Shown: positions 34,966 to 45,309, numbered from the stretch's first letter. The stretch is 64,000 nt of DNA from Curvibacter cyanobacteriorum (GCF_028649475.1 NZ_JAQSIP010000006.1:124001-188000), one strand, 5' to 3'. The notes: a model not told the origin generated them from the sequence alone. Translations and numbers: made by a program.

Positions 34966-35068
34966 CCCCCATCGCCCGGCCCGCCTGCACGCGGGGCCGG
35001 GGGCTCCCTAGGATCACGTTCACGCCGGACGCCCTCCGGCTTTCCCCTGAGCGTTCCGAAGGAGACCC

Positions 35069-36523
35069 ATGTCGACAGAACCCGATGTCCTGGTGATTGG
35101 TGGCGGCAACGCCGCCTTGTGCGCCGCGCTGATGGCGCGCGAGGCCGGCGCCAGCGTGCTGCTGCTGGAAGCGGCCCCGCGCGCCTGGCGTGGCGGCAAC
35201 TCCAGCCACACCCGCAACCTGCGCTGCATGCACGACGCACCGCAGGATGTGCTGGTCGGGGCCTACCCCGAAGAAGAATACTGGCAAGACCTGCTCAAGG
35301 TCACTGGCGGCCTCACCAACGAGGCACTGGCCCGGCTGGTGATCCGCGCCTCGTCGACCTGCCGCGACTGGATGCGCCGCCACGGGGTGCACTTCCAGCC
35401 GCCGCTGTCGGGGGCCCTGCACGTGGCCCGCACCAACGCCTTTTTCATGGGCGGAGGCAAGGCCCTGGTCAACGCCTACTACCGCAGCGCCGAAAAGCTG
35501 GGTGTGCAGGTGCGCTACGAAGCCCCGGTGGAGCGGCTGGAGATCGTCGACGGCCGCTTTGTCGCCGCCCATGCCGTGGTGCAGGGACGGCCCGAGCGCA
35601 TCACCGCCAAAGCCTGTGTGCTGGCCGCGGGCGGCTTTGAGTCCAACCGCGACTGGCTGCGCGAGGCCTGGGGCCAGAACGAGCGTGGCGAATGGCCCGC
35701 GGACAACTTCCTGATCCGGGGCACCGCCTTCAACCAGGGCGTGCTGCTGCGCCACCTGCTCGAGGACCATGGTGCCGACCGCATCGGCGACCCCACCCAG
35801 GCCCACATGGTGGCGATTGATGCGCGCGCACCGCTGTACGACGGGGGCATTTGCACCCGCATCGACTGCGTCTCGCTGGGCGTGGTGGTGAACCGCGAGG
35901 GCGAGCGCTTCTACGACGAGGGTGAAGACTTCTGGCCCAAGCGTTACGCGATCTGGGGCCGCCTGGTGGCGCAGCAGGCCGGGCAGATTGGCTATTCGGT
36001 CATCGACAGCAAGGCCATCGGGCGCTTCATGCCGCCGGTGTTCCAGGGCGTGCAAGCCAACAGCTTGCCCGAGCTGGCCCGCCGACTGGGCCTGCCCGAG
36101 GCGACCTTCATGCGCACGCTGAACGACTACAACGCGGCCTGCCGGGTGGGCACCTTCGACCACACCGAGCTGGACGACTGCCACACCGAAGGCGTGACGC
36201 CGGCCAAGACCCACTGGGCCCGCCCCATCGACACCGCGCCTTTCTACGGCTACGCGCTCAAACCCGGCGTCACCTTCACCTACCTGGGCCTGCACACCGA
36301 CGACACCGCCGCCGTGCGCTTCAACCAGCAGCCCAGCAGCAACCTGTTCGTGGCCGGCGAAATGATGGCCGGCAACGTGCTGGGCAAGGGCTACACGGCC
36401 GGGGTCGGCATGAGCATCGGCACCGCCTTTGGCCGCATCGCCGGCACCCAGGCCGCTGCGGCCGCCCAAGGCCGATCGCAACCCAATAACCCCACCCAAG
36501 GAGCCTCCCATGCAATCGCTTGA
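35069..36523 (+). CDS. tcuA: FAD-dependent tricarballylate dehydrogenase TcuA
   Basis: A 484-residue flavoprotein of the succinate dehydrogenase/fumarate reductase family. The FAD-binding loop [19 protein letters not shown] is at residues 7-25, and AAGGFESN and [11 protein letters not shown]-like segments follow. TcuA oxidises tricarballylate to cis-aconitate. The start at 35069 has GAAGGAGA upstream. tcuB begins inside its last 14 bp. Confidence 0.9.
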   Translation: MSTEPDVLVIGGGNAALCAALMAREAGASVLLLEAAPRAWRGGNSSHTRNLRCMHDAPQDVLVGAYPEEEYWQDLLKVTGGLTNEALARLVIRASSTCRDWMRRHGVHFQPPLSGALHVARTNAFFMGGGKALVNAYYRSAEKLGVQVRYEAPVERLEIVDGRFVAAHAVVQGRPERITAKACVLAAGGFESNRDWLREAWGQNERGEWPADNFLIRGTAFNQGVLLRHLLEDHGADRIGDPTQAHMVAIDARAPLYDGGICTRIDCVSLGVVVNREGERFYDEGEDFWPKRYAIWGRLVAQQAGQIGYSVIDSKAIGRFMPPVFQGVQANSLPELARRLGLPEATFMRTLNDYNAACRVGTFDHTELDDCHTEGVTPAKTHWARPIDTAPFYGYALKPGVTFTYLGLHTDDTAAVRFNQQPSSNLFVAGEMMAGNVLGKGYTAGVGMSIGTAFGRIAGTQAAAAAQGRSQPNNPTQGASHAIA

Positions 36524-37703
36524 AGCCCTGACACGCGATGCGCGGGCGCTGGCCAACGGCGACATCGTCCCCGCGCCCCCCTTGTCCGCCGCCGAAGCCG
36601 AGGTGGCCCGCCAGCTGCAGATCTGCAACGCCTGCCGCTACTGCGAAGGCTTTTGTGCCGTCTTCCCGGCCATGACGCGGCGCTTGGAGTTCCCCCAGGC
36701 CGACCTGCATTTCATGGCCAACCTGTGCCACAACTGCGGTGCCTGCCTGCACGCCTGCCAGTACGCACCGCCGCATGAATTTGCCGTCAACATCCCGCAA
36801 GCCATGGCCCAGGTGCGCGGCCAGACCTATGTGGACTACGCCTGGCCGCCCGCGTTGGGGCGCCTGTACCAGCGCAACGGCCTGACCCTGTCGCTGGCCC
36901 TGGCCGCCGGCCTGGCCTTGTTCCTGGTGCTCGCAGTGGTGCTGCAGGGCCAGGGCTGGGCCGTGCTGTGGCAGGCGCACAGCGGCGGCTTCTATGGCCT
37001 GTTCCCGCACAACCTGCTGGTCAGCCTGTTTGCCCCGGTGTTCCTGTGGGCCACGCTGGCACTGGGCCTGGGCGTGCGGCGCTTCTGGCGCGACATCACC
37101 CCGGCCACCAGCGGCGCCCCCTTGAGCGCACCGGCCACCACCGAAGCCGCCGACGCCGTGCTGCGCCTGCGCTACCTCGACGGGGGCCATGGCGAGGGCT
37201 GCGCCAACGAGGACGACGCCTACACCCTGGCCCGCCGCCGCTGCCACCACCTGACCTTCTACGGTTTCTTGCTGTGCTTCGCCGCCACCAGCGTGGCCAC
37301 CGCCTACCACTACCTGCTGGGCCTGCCCGCCCCCTACGACCTGCCCAGCCTGCCCAAGTTGCTGGGCGGCCTGGGCGGCCTGAGCCTGGCGCTGGGCACC
37401 GCCGGCCTGTGGCGCCTGAACCGGCGCCGCCACCCCGACCACGGCGATGCCGCACAAAAGCCGATGGACCTGGGCTTCATCGCCCTGCTGTTCCTCACCG
37501 CCACCAGCGGCCTGGCCTTGTGGGCCGCCCGTGGCAGTGCCGCCCTGCCGCTGCTGCTGTGCCTGCACCTGGGCGCGGTGATGGCGCTGTTCGCCACCCT
37601 GCCCTACGGCAAGTTCGCGCACGGCATCTTCCGCAGCGCCTCGCTGCTGCGCCACGCGGTGGAGAAGCGCCAACCCAACCCGATCGGGCTGGGCAGCGAC
37701 TGA
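36510..37703 (+). CDS. tcuB: TcuB iron-sulfur membrane protein for tricarballylate oxidation
   Basis: A 397-residue protein. The N-terminal part has two 4Fe-4S-type cysteine clusters ([15 protein letters not shown] and [16 protein letters not shown]). The rest has about six membrane helices with several histidines. TcuB reoxidises TcuA and passes electrons to the quinone pool. It overlaps tcuA by 14 bp, with AAGGAG at 36498-36503. Confidence 0.9.
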   Translation: MQSLEALTRDARALANGDIVPAPPLSAAEAEVARQLQICNACRYCEGFCAVFPAMTRRLEFPQADLHFMANLCHNCGACLHACQYAPPHEFAVNIPQAMAQVRGQTYVDYAWPPALGRLYQRNGLTLSLALAAGLALFLVLAVVLQGQGWAVLWQAHSGGFYGLFPHNLLVSLFAPVFLWATLALGLGVRRFWRDITPATSGAPLSAPATTEAADAVLRLRYLDGGHGEGCANEDDAYTLARRRCHHLTFYGFLLCFAATSVATAYHYLLGLPAPYDLPSLPKLLGGLGGLSLALGTAGLWRLNRRRHPDHGDAAQKPMDLGFIALLFLTATSGLALWAARGSAALPLLLCLHLGAVMALFATLPYGKFAHGIFRSASLLRHAVEKRQPNPIGLGSD

Positions 37704-37812
37704 GCGCAGGCGGGGCCGCCCAACCGGTCCCGCGCCCACCGCGCCCACCGTACCGCGCCGCACCGCCCGGCCCGGCCCCGCGCGCCCCCATTCAACCAAC
37801 AGGAGACCCCTC

Positions 37813-38811
37813 ATGCCAAGCCAACCTCTGCGGCGCGCCAGCGCCCTGGCCATCGCCCTGACCTTCACCGCCCTGAGCGCCCTGCCGCAGCACAGCGCGG
37901 CCCAGAACCTCGACTTCCCGCCCAAAAAGCCGGTCAGCCTGGTGGTGGGCTTCGCCGCCGGCGGCGCCGCCGACGCCGCGGCCCGCCTGATCGCCAAGAA
38001 GCTGGCCGAGAACATCGGCCAGTCCGTGGTGGTGGACAACAAGGCCGGCGCCGGTGGCAACATCGCCCACCAGCAGGTGGCCCATGGCGCGGCCGATGGA
38101 TCGGTGCTGTTGCTGGGCTCGGTGGGGCCGCTGACGATTGCGCCGCACCTGATGAAGCTGGGCTACGACCCCGTCAAGGACCTGGCACCGGTCTCCGGGG
38201 GGGTGTACTTTCCCAACGTGCTGGTGGTGCACAAAGGGGCCAAGGTCAAGACCCTGGCCGAGTACGTGCAACTGTCCAAGTCCAAGCCGGGCAGTGTGGA
38301 CTTTGCCTCCACCGGGGCCGGCTCGGCCTCGCACCTGGCCGGTGAGTTGCTGAACGAACGCGCCGGCATCGACATGACCCACGTGCCCTACAAGGGCGGC
38401 GGCCCCGCGCTGCAAGACCTGCTGGGCGAGCGCGTGACCTCGTACTTCTCGGCCCCGCCCACCGCCCTGCCCCACATCGAGGCCGGCAAGCTGATCCCCA
38501 TCGCCACCACAGGGCTGACGCGCCCGCCCTACCTGCCCAACATCCCGACCGTGGCCGAGGCGGGCTACCCGGGCTTTGAGGCGCTGAACTGGTACGCCTT
38601 CGTGGCGCCCAGCAAGACCCCGGCCCCGGTGCTGGAGCGCTGGAACCAGGAAATCGTCAAGGTGCTGAACGACCCCAAGGTCAAAGAGGCCCTGCTGAAG
38701 CACGGCCTGACGCCGCAGCCCACGACCCGTGCCGAGCTGGCCACCTTCATGAAGAACGAATCCAGCAAGTGGGCCGCCATCATCAAGGAGCGCAAAATCA
38801 CGGCCGAATGA
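37813..38811 (+). CDS. Bug/TctC-family solute-binding protein of the tcu locus
   Basis: A 332-residue Bug-family protein with a signal peptide (about residues 1-31). Hallmarks: VSLVVGFAAGGAADAAARL, VVDNKAGAGGNIAHQQV, THVPYKGGGPALQDLL and TVAEAGYPGFEALNW. Its position after tcuAB suggests it captures tricarballylate or citrate. In other bacteria the transporter of this locus is the MFS protein TcuC, absent here. AGGAGA lies before the ATG. Confidence 0.87.
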   Translation: MPSQPLRRASALAIALTFTALSALPQHSAAQNLDFPPKKPVSLVVGFAAGGAADAAARLIAKKLAENIGQSVVVDNKAGAGGNIAHQQVAHGAADGSVLLLGSVGPLTIAPHLMKLGYDPVKDLAPVSGGVYFPNVLVVHKGAKVKTLAEYVQLSKSKPGSVDFASTGAGSASHLAGELLNERAGIDMTHVPYKGGGPALQDLLGERVTSYFSAPPTALPHIEAGKLIPIATTGLTRPPYLPNIPTVAEAGYPGFEALNWYAFVAPSKTPAPVLERWNQEIVKVLNDPKVKEALLKHGLTPQPTTRAELATFMKNESSKWAAIIKERKITAE

Positions 38812-38875
38812 GGCCAGGCCGGCTCAGCACCGCCAAGCCCCAGCAGGGGGCCGTGGCCGCACTGCGCCGCAGGGG

Positions 38876-39709
38876 TCAGCCTTGGCCCAGCTCATGCGCC
38901 CGCTGCCGGGCCGCCAGCATGGCCCGGGTGAACTTGTCGGCCACGCCGTCCTGCGCCAGGGACTGCAGCGCCGCGTGGGTGGTGCCGCCCTCGGACGTCA
39001 CGCGGGCCCGCAGCGTGGCCGGGGGTTCCGCGGAATGGCGGGCCAGTTCGGAGGCCCCCACAAACGTGCCCACCGCCAGTTGGTGGGCCTGCTCTGCGGA
39101 CAGGCCCATGGCCGTGCCCGCCTGGGTCATGGCCTCCAAGAAATAAAAGACATAGGCCGGCCCCGAGCCGGACAGGGCGGTCACGGCATCGAGCTGGTCC
39201 TCGGCCTCGACCCACAGGCAATCGCCCGTGCTGGCCATGACCGCCTGGGCGCTGGCGCGCTCCACCTCGGACACGGCGCAACGCGCATACAGCGCACTCA
39301 TGCCCTTGCCCACCAGGGCGGGGGTGTTGGGCATGGCGCGCACGATGCGTTCGCTGCCGAGCCAGGCCGCCAGCCGGTCGGACCGGATTCCGGCCGCCAC
39401 GCTCAAGTGCAAGGGGTCACGCCAGTGCGCCAGGGTCGGTGCGATCGCCGCCTCAAACATCTGGGGTTTGACCGCCCAGAGGACGATGCGGGCGCGCGCC
39501 AGGAAAGGGCCCGGGGCTTCGTGGGCCCGCAGGCCGTGCTGGCGCTGCAAGGCTTCACGCGCGGGCAGCCAGGGCTCGACCACCTCGATCTGATCGGGCG
39601 CATGCCCCTGACGCAAAAGACCGCCAACGATGGCGCTGGCCATGTTGCCGCCCCCGATGAATGCCACCGGGGTGGTCGGCGAGAAAGCTGGAATGGATGG
39701 GGTGTTCAT
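38876..39709 (-). CDS. proC: Pyrroline-5-carboxylate reductase
   Basis: A 277-residue NAD(P)H enzyme for the last step of proline synthesis. Motifs: the dinucleotide-binding FIGGGNMASAIVGGLL (~residues 17-32), RAMPNTPALVGKGM, and the C-terminal signature TALSGSGPAYVFYFLEAM. The start at 39709 is chosen to put the nucleotide-binding loop near the N-terminus. Confidence 0.95.
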   Translation of the reverse strand: MNTPSIPAFSPTTPVAFIGGGNMASAIVGGLLRQGHAPDQIEVVEPWLPAREALQRQHGLRAHEAPGPFLARARIVLWAVKPQMFEAAIAPTLAHWRDPLHLSVAAGIRSDRLAAWLGSERIVRAMPNTPALVGKGMSALYARCAVSEVERASAQAVMASTGDCLWVEAEDQLDAVTALSGSGPAYVFYFLEAMTQAGTAMGLSAEQAHQLAVGTFVGASELARHSAEPPATLRARVTSEGGTTHAALQSLAQDGVADKFTRAMLAARQRAHELGQG

Positions 39710-39830
39710 GGTGGGAGGTTGGGGTGTGAAAACACGGCGGGGGTCGGGTCCCGGCCAGTCAATGGCGCTGGCACCGCCCCCCGCCAGCCCGGGCCGGCTC
39801 GCGGGCCGGCCTGGCTGGGGACAACAAGAC

Positions 39831-40550
39831 TCAATGGGTGCGGCCGCCGAGGTACAGCTCCCGCACGCGCTCATCGCGCATCAACTCGCCTGCGGCGCCG
39901 GTGAGCGCCACCGCCCCCATGGCCAGCACGTAGGCACGGTCGGAAATGCGCAGCGCCTCCATCGCGTTTTGCTCGACCATCAGGATGGTCACACCCTCCT
40001 GGTCACGCACCTGGACGATGGCGTCAAACACCTCGTGCAGCACCTTGGGGGACAAGCCCGCCGAGGGCTCATCGAGCAACAGGATGCTGGGGCGGGGCAT
40101 CAGTGCCCGGGCCAGCGCCAGGATCTGCCGCTCGCCCCCCGACAACGACGCCGCCCGCAGGTCCATCTTGCGCGCCAGCACCGGGTAGAGGGTGGCGAGT
40201 TCGTCGATGCGCTTGGTGCACGCCGCCGCGGTGAGGAAGTGCCCGCCCACCAACAGGTTCTCGCGCACGCTCAGGGCGCTGAACACGTTGTCGGTCTGCG
40301 GCACAAAGCCCAGGCCACCGTGGCGGATCTTGCGGTGCACCGGGATCTGCGACACGTCCTCCCCCTGCAGCGCGATGCGACCGCGCCGCGGCAGCAGGAA
40401 GCCTGCGATGGTTTTGAGCAGCGTGCTCTTGCCACACCCGTTGGGGCCCAGCAGGGTCACGATCTCGGCGCGCTGGGCCTGCAAGGTCATGCCGCGCAGG
40501 ATGTCGATCTCGGCCGAGTAACCAGCCACCACGTTGTCAATCTCGATCAT
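39831..40550 (-). CDS. livF: Branched-chain-amino-acid-type ABC transporter ATPase (LivF family)
   Basis: A 239-residue ABC ATPase: Walker A LLGPNGCGKST, Q-loop VPQTDNVF, signature LSGGERQILALARAL, Walker B ILLLDEP. It is the second ATPase of a HAAT-family importer. Its start overlaps the livG stop by 4 bp. The cargo is a branched-chain amino acid, amide or aromatic acid; sequence does not decide. Confidence 0.9.
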   Translation of the reverse strand: MIEIDNVVAGYSAEIDILRGMTLQAQRAEIVTLLGPNGCGKSTLLKTIAGFLLPRRGRIALQGEDVSQIPVHRKIRHGGLGFVPQTDNVFSALSVRENLLVGGHFLTAAACTKRIDELATLYPVLARKMDLRAASLSGGERQILALARALMPRPSILLLDEPSAGLSPKVLHEVFDAIVQVRDQEGVTILMVEQNAMEALRISDRAYVLAMGAVALTGAAGELMRDERVRELYLGGRTH

Positions 40551-41353
40551 GCGGCCTCCAACGCCGAAGTGCTAGGACGGGCCGCTGCGCCCAGGTAGGC
40601 TTGCAGCACACGCTCGTTGCTGGCCAATGCGTCAGGGCGGCAGCTGGCCACGATCTCGCCGCGGTCCAACACCACGCACCGCGTGCAGACCTCGCGGATG
40701 AAGTGCATGTCGTGCTCGACGATCACCAAGGTCATGCCCGCCGCATTGAGGCGCTGCAGCGCGGTCACGATGTCGCGGCGCAGGTTCGGGTGCACGCCCG
40801 CCGTGGGTTCATCGAGCAGCAGCATGCGGGGCCGTGCCATCAGCGCGCAGACGATGCCCAGCAGCTTTTTCTGCCCGCCCGACAGGGCCGAGGCGGGCAG
40901 GTCGCGCACCGGGGTCAGCAACAACTCAGCCAGTAATTGCTCGGCCCGGTCCCGCGCCTCGCGTTCGGCCTGGCGGGCGCCGCGCGTGAACAGCCAGGTG
41001 TCCCACACGCCGTGGTGGGCGGTGGAAGCCGCCATGGCGACCTCCATCACCGACATGCGGCTGGGCATGGACGGCAACTGAAAGGTGCGCGCCATGCCGG
41101 TGCGCACGATGCGGTGGGCGTCAAGCCGCTCGATGGCCGTGCCATCGAACTCGACCTCGCCCGCGTCGGCCGGGGTGAAGCCGGTGATGACGTTGAGCAG
41201 GGTGCTTTTGCCCGAGCCGTTGGGGCCCAGCAGGCCCACGATCTCGCCCGCAGCGATCTGCAGGCTCACGTCGCGGAGAACCTGGTTGCCGCCGAACGCC
41301 TTGGCGACGGAACGGACTTCAAGGAATGCATTCATGGGAGCGGTTTGTTTCAT
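40547..41353 (-). CDS. livG: Branched-chain-amino-acid-type ABC transporter ATPase (LivG family)
   Basis: A 268-residue ABC ATPase: Walker A LLGPNGSGKST, signature ALSGGQKKLLGIVCALM, Walker B MLLLDEPTAG, and the LivG-type VIVEHDMHFI. The ATG at 41353 overlaps the livM stop (ATGA); a second in-frame ATG at 41335 is possible. Confidence 0.9.
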   Translation of the reverse strand: MKQTAPMNAFLEVRSVAKAFGGNQVLRDVSLQIAAGEIVGLLGPNGSGKSTLLNVITGFTPADAGEVEFDGTAIERLDAHRIVRTGMARTFQLPSMPSRMSVMEVAMAASTAHHGVWDTWLFTRGARQAEREARDRAEQLLAELLLTPVRDLPASALSGGQKKLLGIVCALMARPRMLLLDEPTAGVHPNLRRDIVTALQRLNAAGMTLVIVEHDMHFIREVCTRCVVLDRGEIVASCRPDALASNERVLQAYLGAAARPSTSALEAA

Positions 41354-42237
41354 GGCATCTTTCGCAGCTTCTCGGGGATCAGTCCATCGCTGCGCCACAA
41401 CAGGCAGGCCAGCAAAATGGCGCCAATCAGGCCCAGGCGCAAAGCACCGGCGAGGTCGGAGCTGAACTGGAAGTAGTCCTTCGCAAAGGGCACCAAGGCA
41501 TAGGCGCCCTGCACCAGCAGCACGCCCGCCAGCACGCCCGCGGTGTTGCCCATGCCGCCGATCATCAACATGGTCCAGAGCAGAAAGGTCTCCGACGCCA
41601 CCATGTAGTCCGGACCGGCGAAGCTCATGTAGTGCGCGTACAGCGACCCCGCCAGCGCCGTGACCGCTGCGCCCACCATGATGGCCCGCGCCTTGAGCGA
41701 GCGCAGGTCGTAGCCCATGCAGATGGCCAGCTGCGGCTCCTCACGCGTCAGGCGCAGCGCCCGACCGAAGCGCCCGTTGGCCAGGCGCCGGAACAGCCAG
41801 GCACTGAGGCCGACCAGGGTCAGCACCAAAGCCAGGAAGGCCAGCGCGCCCCAGGGCCGCCCCCAGGCGCTGAACAACGACGGGATGGCACTGATGCCAT
41901 TGGCGCCGCCGGTGAGCCAGTCCTCGTTGGTGGCCACGGTGCGCAGGATCTCGGCCACCGCCAAGGTCGCAATGCCCCAGTAGTCCGAGCCCAACTGGCG
42001 CCCCAGGCGGGCAATGCACCAGCCCAGCCCCATGGCCACCAACACCCCACCGGCGGCGCCCAGCCAGGGCGACCCACCGGCTTGCACGGTGATGGCCGTG
42101 GCGTAGGCGCCCACCCCGGCAAACGCGATGTGGCCAAAGTTCAGCAGACCGGCGTAGCCCGCCTGCAGGTTCAGGCCCAGGGCCATGAGGGCGTAAATGC
42201 CCGCCACCGTGAAGGTGGATATCAAGAAATCAAACAC
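41350..42237 (-). CDS. livM: ABC transporter permease (LivM family)
   Basis: A 295-residue polytopic permease. It has the LivM features GYAGLLNFGHIAFAGVGAYA and GSDYWGIATLAVAEI, and the EAA-type loop MVASETFLLWTMLMIGGMGN near the C-terminus. A GTG start at 42237 with GAGG upstream is preferred to a TTG at 42255; it overlaps the end of livH. Confidence 0.88.
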   Translation of the reverse strand: MFDFLISTFTVAGIYALMALGLNLQAGYAGLLNFGHIAFAGVGAYATAITVQAGGSPWLGAAGGVLVAMGLGWCIARLGRQLGSDYWGIATLAVAEILRTVATNEDWLTGGANGISAIPSLFSAWGRPWGALAFLALVLTLVGLSAWLFRRLANGRFGRALRLTREEPQLAICMGYDLRSLKARAIMVGAAVTALAGSLYAHYMSFAGPDYMVASETFLLWTMLMIGGMGNTAGVLAGVLLVQGAYALVPFAKDYFQFSSDLAGALRLGLIGAILLACLLWRSDGLIPEKLRKMP

Positions 42238-43123
42238 GGCGTACCTCGCGGTCAAACAGGCCGTAGGGCTTGAACAGCAGGGCCAGCAACAAGATCAGGA
42301 AAGAAGCGGCGCTGATGTAGGACACCGGCAAGAAAGCCAGCGGTTTGCCCACCAGCCAGACAAAGTCGAGGTTGGTGACCAGGGTCTCGGTCAGCGCAAT
42401 CAGCGCCGCCCCTGCCACGGCCCCCAGGGGGTTGCCCAAACCACCCAAGATCGCCGCGGCGAACACCGGCAACAACAAGTCGTGCCCGAGGTTGATGTGC
42501 GCCCCGGTCGACAGGGCCAGCAGGCTGCCCCCCAGGCCCGCGATGGCCCCGCTGGCAAAGTTGACCAAGCGCGTGGTGCCCTCGGCGTTGAGGCCGGAGG
42601 CCGCCGCCAGCGCGGGGTTGTTTGACAAGGCCCGCATGGCGCGCCCCGTGCGGGTGAAGAACAGCAACAGGGCGAACAACAGCAACAGCAACGCCGTGGC
42701 GCCCATGGCCGTGATCTGCGTGGGCGTCAAGCGCACGCCGCCCAGCACCAGCGGCTCGGTGACCGGCAGGTTGAACATGCGCGGGAAAGACCCCGCCACC
42801 CCTTGGGTCGCGGCGACCACCAGCATGGCCACGGCCAGCGAGCCGATCATGGCCATGGCGGGACCGGACCGCAGCAGGCGGGCAAACACCAGCAGGTGCA
42901 GCACCAGCGTCAGCAGGCCGGTGAGCCCGCAGGCCAGGGCGATGGCCAGGGGCAAGGGCAGCCCCCACGCAAACAGCGTGTGGGTGGCGTAGGCACCGAG
43001 CATGGCGTACTGCACATGCGCGATGTTGGGGAACTTGACCAGGCCGTAGACCGTGCTCAGGCCCAGGGCAACGAGCGCCAGGTCCGAGGCACGCAACAGC
43101 GTGTCGAAGAGAAGTTGAAGCAT
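42230..43123 (-). CDS. livH: ABC transporter permease (LivH family)
   Basis: A 297-residue permease with about eight helices. LivH features: LALVALGLSTVYGLVKFPNIAHVQYAMLGAY and an AGLGGSLLALS...NLGHDLLLPVFAAAILGGLGN region containing the ATPase-contact loop. It lies between the binding-protein gene and livM. Confidence 0.9.
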   Translation of the reverse strand: MLQLLFDTLLRASDLALVALGLSTVYGLVKFPNIAHVQYAMLGAYATHTLFAWGLPLPLAIALACGLTGLLTLVLHLLVFARLLRSGPAMAMIGSLAVAMLVVAATQGVAGSFPRMFNLPVTEPLVLGGVRLTPTQITAMGATALLLLLFALLLFFTRTGRAMRALSNNPALAAASGLNAEGTTRLVNFASGAIAGLGGSLLALSTGAHINLGHDLLLPVFAAAILGGLGNPLGAVAGAALIALTETLVTNLDFVWLVGKPLAFLPVSYISAASFLILLLALLFKPYGLFDREVRRV

Positions 43124-43223
43124 GAAATCGGGTCGGTTGACCCGGCGCAGGCGCTCGGAGCGCGCTCGGCCGGGTGTCTGGAGAAGCCGCCCCGTGGCGG
43201 GGCGGCGGGGGTTGGGCAGGGGG

Positions 43224-44339
43224 TCAGCGCGGCACGACCTTGCCGTCGTACTTCAGCTTGGCGTAGGGCGGATCGATGCGCTGGCGGTCCGCATCCAACA
43301 CGATCGGGCCGGTCACCCCCACGTAGCCGCCCTTGCCCAGGTCCTTCAGCGCGGCCTGCACGGCGGCGGTGTCCGTGGACTTGGCCTTGTTCATGGCCGC
43401 TGCGGTCAGCAGCACCGCGTCGTAGGCATAGCCGGTGTAGGAGGTCTTCATGCCCTCCTTGTATTTGGCGGCAAAGGCGTCGGCATAGGCCTTGCCCGCC
43501 GCACCATAGACCGAGCCCACCTCCATGCCCAGCTGCCCCTTGGCGATGTCGGGGGCGGTGTCGGACAAGCTCATGGAGATCAGAATGGCGTACCAGGGCT
43601 GGCTGCGCAGGCCCAGCTCCATGGCCTCGCGGTTGATCACCGCCGACTCCTGTCCATAGGCGGTGTAGATGTAGGCGTCGGGTTGGCTGCGCGACATCTG
43701 CTGCAACTCACGCCGGTAGGTGGACTGACCCGCGGTGTACAGCACCTCGGTCACCACCTTGCCCCCCAGCTTTTCAAACTCCTGCTTGAAACCATGGACC
43801 ACGCCCTGGCCATAGGCGTTGTTGGGTGCCACCAGGGCCACATTGCGGTAGCCCAGGTCCCACACGTCCTTGGACGAGAACTGGTTGCCCTTGTCCTCCA
43901 GGCCGATGAGGTTGAACGAACTGGCCCCCAGGTCGCGGATCTTCACGCTCGTGCTCGCGATGTTGATGTGGGCCACGCCCTCCTTCACCAGGTACTGGGC
44001 CATCGGCAGCGTGATGCCCGACGAGTACTCGCCAATCACCACCGGCACCTTGTCCACGCTGACCAGCTTGCGCGCGGCATTGAGCGCCGTGGTGGCATTG
44101 CCGCCCGAGTCTTCAACGATCACGTTGAACTTCTTGCCGAGCACCCCCCCGTCGGCATTCACCTTGTCCACGGCCAGGGCGACGGCACGTCGGACGTCTT
44201 CGCCCACCGTGGCGTTGGCGCCGGTGAGGGACAGCACGGCGCCCATCTGCACCGTGTCCAGCGCCAGTGCAGAGGATGAGATGGCCAGGCTGAAGGCCAA
44301 TGCCAGCGGGGCCCGAAGGGTTCGAAATTTCAGGGACAT
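43224..44339 (-). CDS. livK: Periplasmic amino-acid-type binding protein (LivK family)
   Basis: A 371-residue Peripla_BP_6-type protein with a signal peptide (about residues 1-26). The mature protein begins with VQMGAVLSLTGANATVGEDVRRAV, and PVVIGEYSSGITLPMAQ and VALVAPNNAYGQGVVHGF follow. It captures the ligand for the livHMGF importer. It is the first gene of the operon and diverges from the GntR regulator, with 277 bp of control region between them. Confidence 0.9.
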   Translation of the reverse strand: MSLKFRTLRAPLALAFSLAISSSALALDTVQMGAVLSLTGANATVGEDVRRAVALAVDKVNADGGVLGKKFNVIVEDSGGNATTALNAARKLVSVDKVPVVIGEYSSGITLPMAQYLVKEGVAHINIASTSVKIRDLGASSFNLIGLEDKGNQFSSKDVWDLGYRNVALVAPNNAYGQGVVHGFKQEFEKLGGKVVTEVLYTAGQSTYRRELQQMSRSQPDAYIYTAYGQESAVINREAMELGLRSQPWYAILISMSLSDTAPDIAKGQLGMEVGSVYGAAGKAYADAFAAKYKEGMKTSYTGYAYDAVLLTAAAMNKAKSTDTAAVQAALKDLGKGGYVGVTGPIVLDADRQRIDPPYAKLKYDGKVVPR

Positions 44340-44535
44340 GGAAGCTCCGTTAGGTCTGTGGATCAAGGGAACGGCTTGCGCCGCAATGCACGGGGTGCCG
44401 GGGGGATGTTGGTGGAGTGGCGGCAACGAACCGGGCGCGGGCCTGCCCCTCCCCGGAGGCGGCAACCCCAAAAAGATAGCCAAAAGCCATCTCATTGAAC
44501 CCAATTTTTATAGCTTTAAATCCAACAAATCATCG

Positions 44536-44610
44536 ATTGGATCCAATCATATACAAACGGATCCAATGCGACAATGCGTGTGCCAGGCGCGCCCCAAGTT
44601 CTGATCCAAT
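44536..44610. promoter_or_regulatory. Repeated ATCCAAT motifs, probable GntR operators
   Basis: A perfect 12-bp palindrome ATTGGATCCAAT lies at 44536-44547. Copies of the half-site follow as GGATCCAAT (44559-44567) and GATCCAAT (44603-44610); the last is 6 bp from the GntR start codon. The first two copies are 20 bp apart, about two helical turns. The set lies between livK and the regulator, so control of both is likely. Confidence 0.6.
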
Positions 44611-44616
44611 AGCGCC

Positions 44617-45309
44617 ATGAGATCCCGCACCCCCAAACCGCTGGCGCTGCACCAGGTCATCCGCGATGCCCTGCGCCACGACATCCTGAGCGGCAAGCTG
44701 GCCGCCGGCCACCAGCTGCGGCAGGACGCGCTGGCGACCCAGTTCAACGCCAGCCGAATCCCGGTGCGCGAGGCCTTGCGTCAACTGGAGTCCGAGGGCC
44801 TGGTCGTGCACCACCTGAATCGGGGGGCGGTGGTGGCCGGCATGAACGTGCAGCAGATCTGTGAACTGCTGGACATCCGCGTGGCGCTGGAATGCCATGC
44901 CGCCCGGCTGGCGGTGCCCAACATGGTGGAACGGGACTTCGAGGCCATGGAGCGCATCCTCGACGACTACAACCAGAGCGATGTGGTCAATGACTGGGCC
45001 GAGTACAACCGCCAGTTCCACCTGGCCCTGTCAGCCCCGGCCAACAACATGCGCCTGAAGCGGCTGATCGAGGAGTACTGCCTGAACACCGACCGCTACA
45101 CCCACGTGGCGATGTCCAAGGCCACCGGCAAAGACAAACCCCAGTCCGACCATTACCAGCTGGTGGCCGCTTGCCGGGCGCGCGATGTGGGCCGGGTGGT
45201 CTCGCTGCTGGAAGAGCACATCGACAACACCCGCAAGGAACTGCTGGCCACGGCGCGTGAACTGCAGCAGCACGGTGGTGAGCTGCCCGGCTTGCTGCCC
45301 CTGCCTTGA
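44617..45309 (+). CDS. GntR-family regulator (FadR/FCD subgroup)
   Basis: A 230-residue protein. The N-terminal winged helix has DILSGKLAAGHQLRQDALATQFNASRIPVREALRQLESEGLV (about residues 24-65). The C-terminal FCD helical domain carries probable metal-binding Asp/His residues (for example EYNRQFHLAL). It faces the liv operon and probably senses the transported compound. It probably binds the ATCCAAT repeats upstream. Confidence 0.85.
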   Translation: MRSRTPKPLALHQVIRDALRHDILSGKLAAGHQLRQDALATQFNASRIPVREALRQLESEGLVVHHLNRGAVVAGMNVQQICELLDIRVALECHAARLAVPNMVERDFEAMERILDDYNQSDVVNDWAEYNRQFHLALSAPANNMRLKRLIEEYCLNTDRYTHVAMSKATGKDKPQSDHYQLVAACRARDVGRVVSLLEEHIDNTRKELLATARELQQHGGELPGLLPLP

